Origin: Chlamydomonas reinhardtii
Taxonomy: Eukaryota; Chlorophyta; Chlorophyceae; Chlamydomonadales; Chlamydomonadaceae
Assembly (NCBI RefSeq): GCF_000002595.2
Contig: NC_057015.1
Location: forward strand, 208,211 to 272,210
Direction of reading: 5' to 3'
DNA: 64,000 nt
Part shown: positions 61,401 to 64,000 of the stretch, in pieces
Layout of the letters: each line of letters begins with the position of its first letter
Position numbering within the stretch: the first letter of the stretch is position 1
Notes under the pieces: generated by a model
What the model was told of the DNA's origin: nothing
The model's input: only the letters and a program-made list of their open reading frames with translations
The model's database searches: none
Program-made: the position numbers and the translations under genes

Positions 61401-64000
61401 GTTGCTTTGGGGCAAGGGTGCCGGAAATTCCCAAACATTGTGACGTGCCAGGCTGGACCAGCGCACATAGAATTATCGTGGAAGTCGGTACTACGGTTTA
61501 AGCCTTCAGGATGGCTGAACGATGACGCGCTGGATGCATGGGTTGCGCTGTTGAACATGGCGGCTGGGGACACTTATGTTTTCAACTCGTTCTTCTACAC
61601 AAAGCTGATGGAGGCCGGGTTTGATTACGCGCGTGTTGCACGCTGGACGTTGCCAGCCAAGCTGCCAGTGTGGTTGAGGGAGCGCAACATGCCTTGCTTG
61701 CGGGCAGTACGAAAACTTGTATGGATAGTTAACGTGAGAAACCAGCATTGGGTGCTTGTTGTTGCGCACATGGAAGAACAGTGCTTGGTCCTTCTGGATT
61801 CGTTGTTTGGAAACAATAAGTCGGTGTTAGAGAATATTGCCCGGTGGTTGATACATGAAGCAGCAGAGAAGTTGGGTGAGCGCTGGTGCGCATCGAAGTG
61901 GCGCATGGCAATAGCAAAGCCAGGAGACATACCAATGCAGCAGGGTGGTGTCGACTGCGGTGTGTTTGTGTCCATGATGGCTGAGGCTTTGGTGAAAAAT
62001 CGAAAATTTACCCATGCTATGTGTGGAATTGATAGGGAAAGGCGTCGCATGTTGTGCGAGATTGTTGACTATGCAAGAAGCCATGAAGGGACTGTGCTAA
62101 GTGCAGCTGAGGTTCGGGACATGTTGGACATTGGCGACAAGAGCAAAAGTGGTGGAGGCGATTTTATTGATCTTACCAGTGATGGCGACGCGTGATAAAG
62201 TGCCGGAGGCAAGGCCTGCGGCCGGGGCTGATTGCACGTACGCAGGGGTTGGTCGCTCTTAGCACGTAGGTGTGGGCTTCCAGGCCGTGCCACCACGGCC
62301 GGTCTGCGGGAGACTGTGAGGGGGAATCGCGTGTAAGGTTGCTGCTATGTACCGCGTACCGCAATCGTTGCGGCGGTTGCAGCGCTAGGCTAGGCTCAGG
62401 GCAGAAGGTAGGTGGCAAACGTACACTTCACCGCAATCATAACAGCATTGCTTGGGCCATTGCCCGGGAAGTAACACGTGCAGATGTGCGGTGAGACGCA
62501 AGACACACCCCTTCGCCTATCTATGAAACACGATGTTTCAGGGATGCACATTGTGCCAGAGAGGCTGTCTGAGCTAGCAGGCAGCACAGGAGGAAATCAG
62601 TCATTGATAATTTGATATCTAGGCCATCGGGGACTGCCGGGGCATCCAGCTGGCCGCCACGATGTCAGGGTCAGCCCAAAAATCCCCGGATCAGCAGCAG
62701 GCCAGGCAGCACACACACGCTCTACCTTGCACGCAATGTGCGAAACAGGACACTCCGCAGGTCCTCCTGCAGCTGCGAGGGCGAGGCCCCGCCCGCGTGG
62801 ATTGCAGACTCTCAGGCCGCGCTGTTGCAGAACGGTGCTCGGCCGCTCCTGCCTGCCTGCCTCCCCTCCTCACCCCCGCCCCCCAGTGCTGCCCCCCCCC
62901 CCCCGCCGCTCACCACCACCAGCAGGTAGGTCATGGGCACCAGCTTGCCGGCGCCCTCCATGCGCAGCCAGTGGCCCAGGAACATGCCAACGGCGCCCAC
63001 CTGCAGTCAGCGGGTGAGGGTGGGGGGGTGGGGGTGGGGAGGGGGCAGGGGGCAGGGCGTGCCGGGTGCGTGGCGTGCCCGATGTGGGTGTACGTGAATG
63101 CGGCAGCAGGGTGCGGCAGGGTGTCAAGTGTCAGCTTCTAGGCTGTGCTAAATTACGTTGCTTATGGGACTGCATGATGAGCTCGGTATGGACAAGCGAT
63201 AGCGGCGCAGGAGCTGCCGCGGGGAGGAGCACGGCGCGGCCTGGAAGAAATCCAGGCGCCTACCCACGTGCGACTCCGGTTAGTCAGCCTCACGTCGGCG
63301 GGCTACTCACCATAGGCGCGGTCAGCAGCCGCAAGTAGTAGTCTGTGTTGTACTGGAAGGGCACCACCTTATCCCAAGCGTAAAAGACTGCAAGACCCAG
63401 GGCCGCGCCCAGCATCGTCCCGAATGAGTTTTCCAGTGTGGCTCGGGGTTGACCACCCACCAATGGTGTTTGTGCTACGACAATGATAATACCAGCCGCT
63501 GCACAGGGCGCAAAAGAGACCAACGGTGACCAATCGGAACCCCGTTTTAAGCTTGGTAGGGTTATTCATGGTCTTACTTGCTGTGGCGCATTTTATACCC
63601 CTTGCTGTGACATCGTCGTCCGATAAATAGTGTGCGAGAGCTCCCAGCGCTGCCGTGAGCCCCAGCGCGAAGAACAGCCGCGCAGCGCGGGTAGAGACGT
63701 CGCTGACTGGCATTTTAGGATCAATGTCTGCATACCTGTGTCTTAGCAAAGTATTTCTACTTCATCTTGAGTGAGCTGCAAATGGGCCAAATGGGCGGAC
63801 GGCGGGTAGTCACGATGCACGGTCTTGCAGGACCAGAGGGGGCGACTAGGCGCCCGCGCACCGTCCAACCCGCACTTGCCTCGTGTCACTCAGGTAGTGA
63901 ATGATATTCACGTTTGAGCAGTTAAAGCAGCCGGTAGAAGCATGGTCCATGTAAATTTGAGTGACTGGCGGACGTACCCCCGCAACATCAACGCTGGACG
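47664..64000 (-). CDS. FUSC/ALMT-like membrane transporter, 5' end outside window
   Basis: Exons: 63880-64000 (partial), 63578-63735, 63311-63498, 62914-63000, 51297-51404, 50803-50910, 50497-50577, 49985-50200, 49657-49760, 48570-49392, 47664-47765. These give 697 residues in the window and all phases close. The membrane part matches the fusaric-acid-resistance/aromatic-acid exporter plan shared with plant ALMTs: ALGLTAALGALAHYL, AGIIIVVAQTPLVGGQPR and NSFGTMLGAALGLAVFYAW, with a second half containing YALYRFLGIVVGMLIAQAA. Several TM helices are evident, followed by a soluble region with a Gly/Ala-rich insert. It probably exports organic anions or aromatic acids; the substrate is unknown. 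The intron between 62914 and 51404 is 11,509 bp and holds the antisense tyrosine-recombinase cassette. The first visible intron has a GC donor (GAG|GCAAGT). Confidence 0.8.
49913..49942. repeat. (CA)n microsatellite
   Basis: CA dinucleotide run in an intron of the FUSC-like gene; a (GT)n run also occurs at about 50933-50960. Confidence 0.9.
51597..51687. repeat. (TG)n microsatellite
   Basis: About 45 TG units in the giant intron of the FUSC-like gene, upstream of the recombinase cassette; a shorter TG run plus poly-G follows at 51729-51750. Confidence 0.95.
52260..57843 (+). CDS. Tyrosine-recombinase-like protein, Crypton type
   Basis: Nine exons: 52260-52532, 52681-52858, 52959-53885, 54075-54245, 54570-54682, 54748-54823, 54984-55160, 55270-55521, 55793-57843, giving 1405 aa. 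The start MFGIFDSVFGAGG is the first in-frame ATG. Catalytic candidates are all in the last exon: Arg973/974 in NLSGGRRPRSLSALRVRHL (box I, compare G-x-R-x-x-E-L-x-x-L), His1122-Arg1123 in GRAHRHGAYTRPQMM, Trp1157 in RAAGWSS and nucleophile Tyr1170 in TRTTYESI. This order and spacing fit tyrosine recombinases; the usual HxxR is replaced by an HR arrangement, so alignment is needed. Residues ~780-970 are likely the core-binding helical part. The N-terminal ~720 residues show no known domain and contain poly-Ser, poly-Gln and basic stretches (KRRRKAG near 780). It presumably cuts and joins element ends. Confidence 0.7.
54250..54355. repeat. Tandem repeat in intron 4 of the recombinase gene
   Basis: Roughly four units of GCATGCTGGGCAGGTTCGGG with small length changes. 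Confidence 0.8.
55366..55430 (+). repeat. (CAG)n encoding poly-Gln
   Basis: About 21 CAG codons in exon 8 of the recombinase-like gene, read in frame as Gln. Absence of frame damage suggests the frame is, or recently was, under constraint. Confidence 0.95.
57844..57941 (+). promoter_or_regulatory. 98-bp junction between the two cassette genes
   Basis: Between the stop of the recombinase gene and the start of the helicase gene. TGTAATG at 57938-57944 overlaps a TGTAA poly(A) signal with the ATG of gene 2. CATGCAG at 57912-57918 resembles the acceptors used elsewhere in the cassette (for example at 54074 and 58744), so gene 2 could instead begin with an upstream exon or share a transcript with gene 1. 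Confidence 0.4.
57942..62195 (+). CDS. PIF1-type helicase fused to Ulp1/SENP cysteine protease
   Basis: Five exons: 57942-58641, 58745-60044, 60242-60827, 60976-61174, 61261-62195, phases 1, 2, 0, 1, giving 1239 aa. Residues 1-~330 are unassigned. Helicase: CAPAGHGKTQ (Walker A, Lys394), VLIEEGGMIS (Walker B, Glu482-483), VIFVGDFCQLPPI (Asp519, Gln522), then NGTRGVV, LTVHKAQGLTL and FGQLYVALSRVR, the C-terminal PIF1/RecD-type signature. The HKAQ|GLTL motif is completed only by splicing. Protease: WLNDDALDAWV, NQHWVLVV (His1091), VLLDSLFG (Asp1108) and QQGGVDCGVF (Gln1155, Cys1161), the C48 triad plus oxyanion Gln. The end is FIDLTSDGDA, a plausible SUMO-interacting motif (hydrophobic core followed by acids). 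Helicase and protease could be separate proteins if the last intron is retained, since a stop follows at 61180. Confidence 0.8.
62332..62336 (+). terminator. Poly(A) signal TGTAA for the helicase-protease gene
   Basis: TGTAA 137 bp beyond the stop codon at 62195, the first one downstream. It may mark the end of the element's transcribed part. Confidence 0.5.
62337..62913. other. Right flank of the element inside the host intron
   Basis: Holds the unresolved right boundary of the element and the donor side of the host intron, whose donor GTGAGC lies at 62908-62913 (minus strand). A poly-C run is at about 62892-62904. Confidence 0.4.

Larger units (their letters stand above)
52260..62336 (+). 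mobile_element. Crypton-like tyrosine-recombinase element with PIF1 helicase and Ulp1 protease
   Basis: Coordinates run from the first start codon to the final poly(A) signal; true ends are not visible, and may lie anywhere in 51405-52259 on the left and 62337-62913 on the right. Two same-strand multi-exon genes are 98 bp apart. The first ends in a tyrosine-recombinase-like domain; the second joins a PIF1-type helicase to a Ulp1-type protease. Third-position and overall base use is visibly less GC-rich than in surrounding host exons, as in acquired or transposon DNA. The unit lies wholly within one intron of the FUSC-like gene, in opposite orientation. No terminal inverted repeats or target duplication could be identified, which is normal for Cryptons. 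Thirteen coding exons join in frame with no stop, so it looks whole and may be young. Other possibilities are a domesticated locus or a fragment of a larger element. Confidence 0.7.

Noticed and set aside
62727-62790. Extra FUSC-like exon on the minus strand (LQEDLRSVLFRTLRA)
   Set aside because: It has plausible splice ends, but the neighbouring exons already join in phase 0 into a continuous family-like sequence without it.

Overview
The window looks like nuclear DNA of a volvocine green alga, most likely Chlamydomonas reinhardtii or a very close relative. It is GC-rich, with many short GT-AG introns, a TGTAA polyadenylation signal downstream of many genes, and long Ala/Gly/Pro/Ser-rich stretches. 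Two genes are recognisable by sequence: the beta-type carbonic anhydrase CAH6 (264 aa, 14.7-15.9 kb) and a glyceraldehyde-3-phosphate dehydrogenase of the GAP1 type (371 aa, 19.0-21.4 kb). From memory these two are near neighbours on C. reinhardtii chromosome 12. No search was run. All exon models were built by hand from splice sites, frame and phase.

Layout. 0.9-4.8 kb: decayed Penelope-like reverse transcriptase with a huge Pro/Ala insert, followed by an antisense transposon fragment and a hairpin-rich tail. 6.3-8.6 kb (-): CFAP97-domain, probably ciliary, protein. 9.6-11.2 kb (+): predicted single-pass membrane protein of unknown function. 12.3-14.1 kb (-): nucleotidyltransferase-like protein with a Pierce-like C-terminus. 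14.7-15.9 kb (+): CAH6. 17.4-18.0 kb: inverted partial copy of the 12.3 kb gene. 19.0-21.4 kb (-): GAPDH. 23.9-24.8 kb (+): small C2-domain protein. 27.3-39.7 kb: three related signal-peptide/TM proteins (27.3-30.1 +, a degraded copy at 32.7-33.5 +, and 34.8-39.7 -). 41.4-45.3 kb (-): P-loop NTPase gene lying between two 228-bp direct repeats. 47.7 kb to the window end (-): FUSC/ALMT-like membrane transporter gene whose 5' end lies outside the window.

The most interesting part is inside an 11.5-kb intron of the transporter gene, on the opposite strand. It holds a visibly less GC-rich, intron-containing two-gene cassette (52.26-62.2 kb). Gene 1 (1405 aa) ends in what looks like a tyrosine-recombinase catalytic domain (R...HR...GW...Y). 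Gene 2 (1239 aa) joins, in one continuous spliced frame, a PIF1-type helicase and a Ulp1/SENP (C48) cysteine protease. All splice phases close in both models and no disabling change was seen, so the cassette looks whole. I interpret it as a Crypton-like tyrosine-recombinase DNA transposon with helicase and de-SUMOylase-like functions. The recombinase would do integration and excision, the helicase would process DNA, and the protease would act on SUMO or on an element protein.
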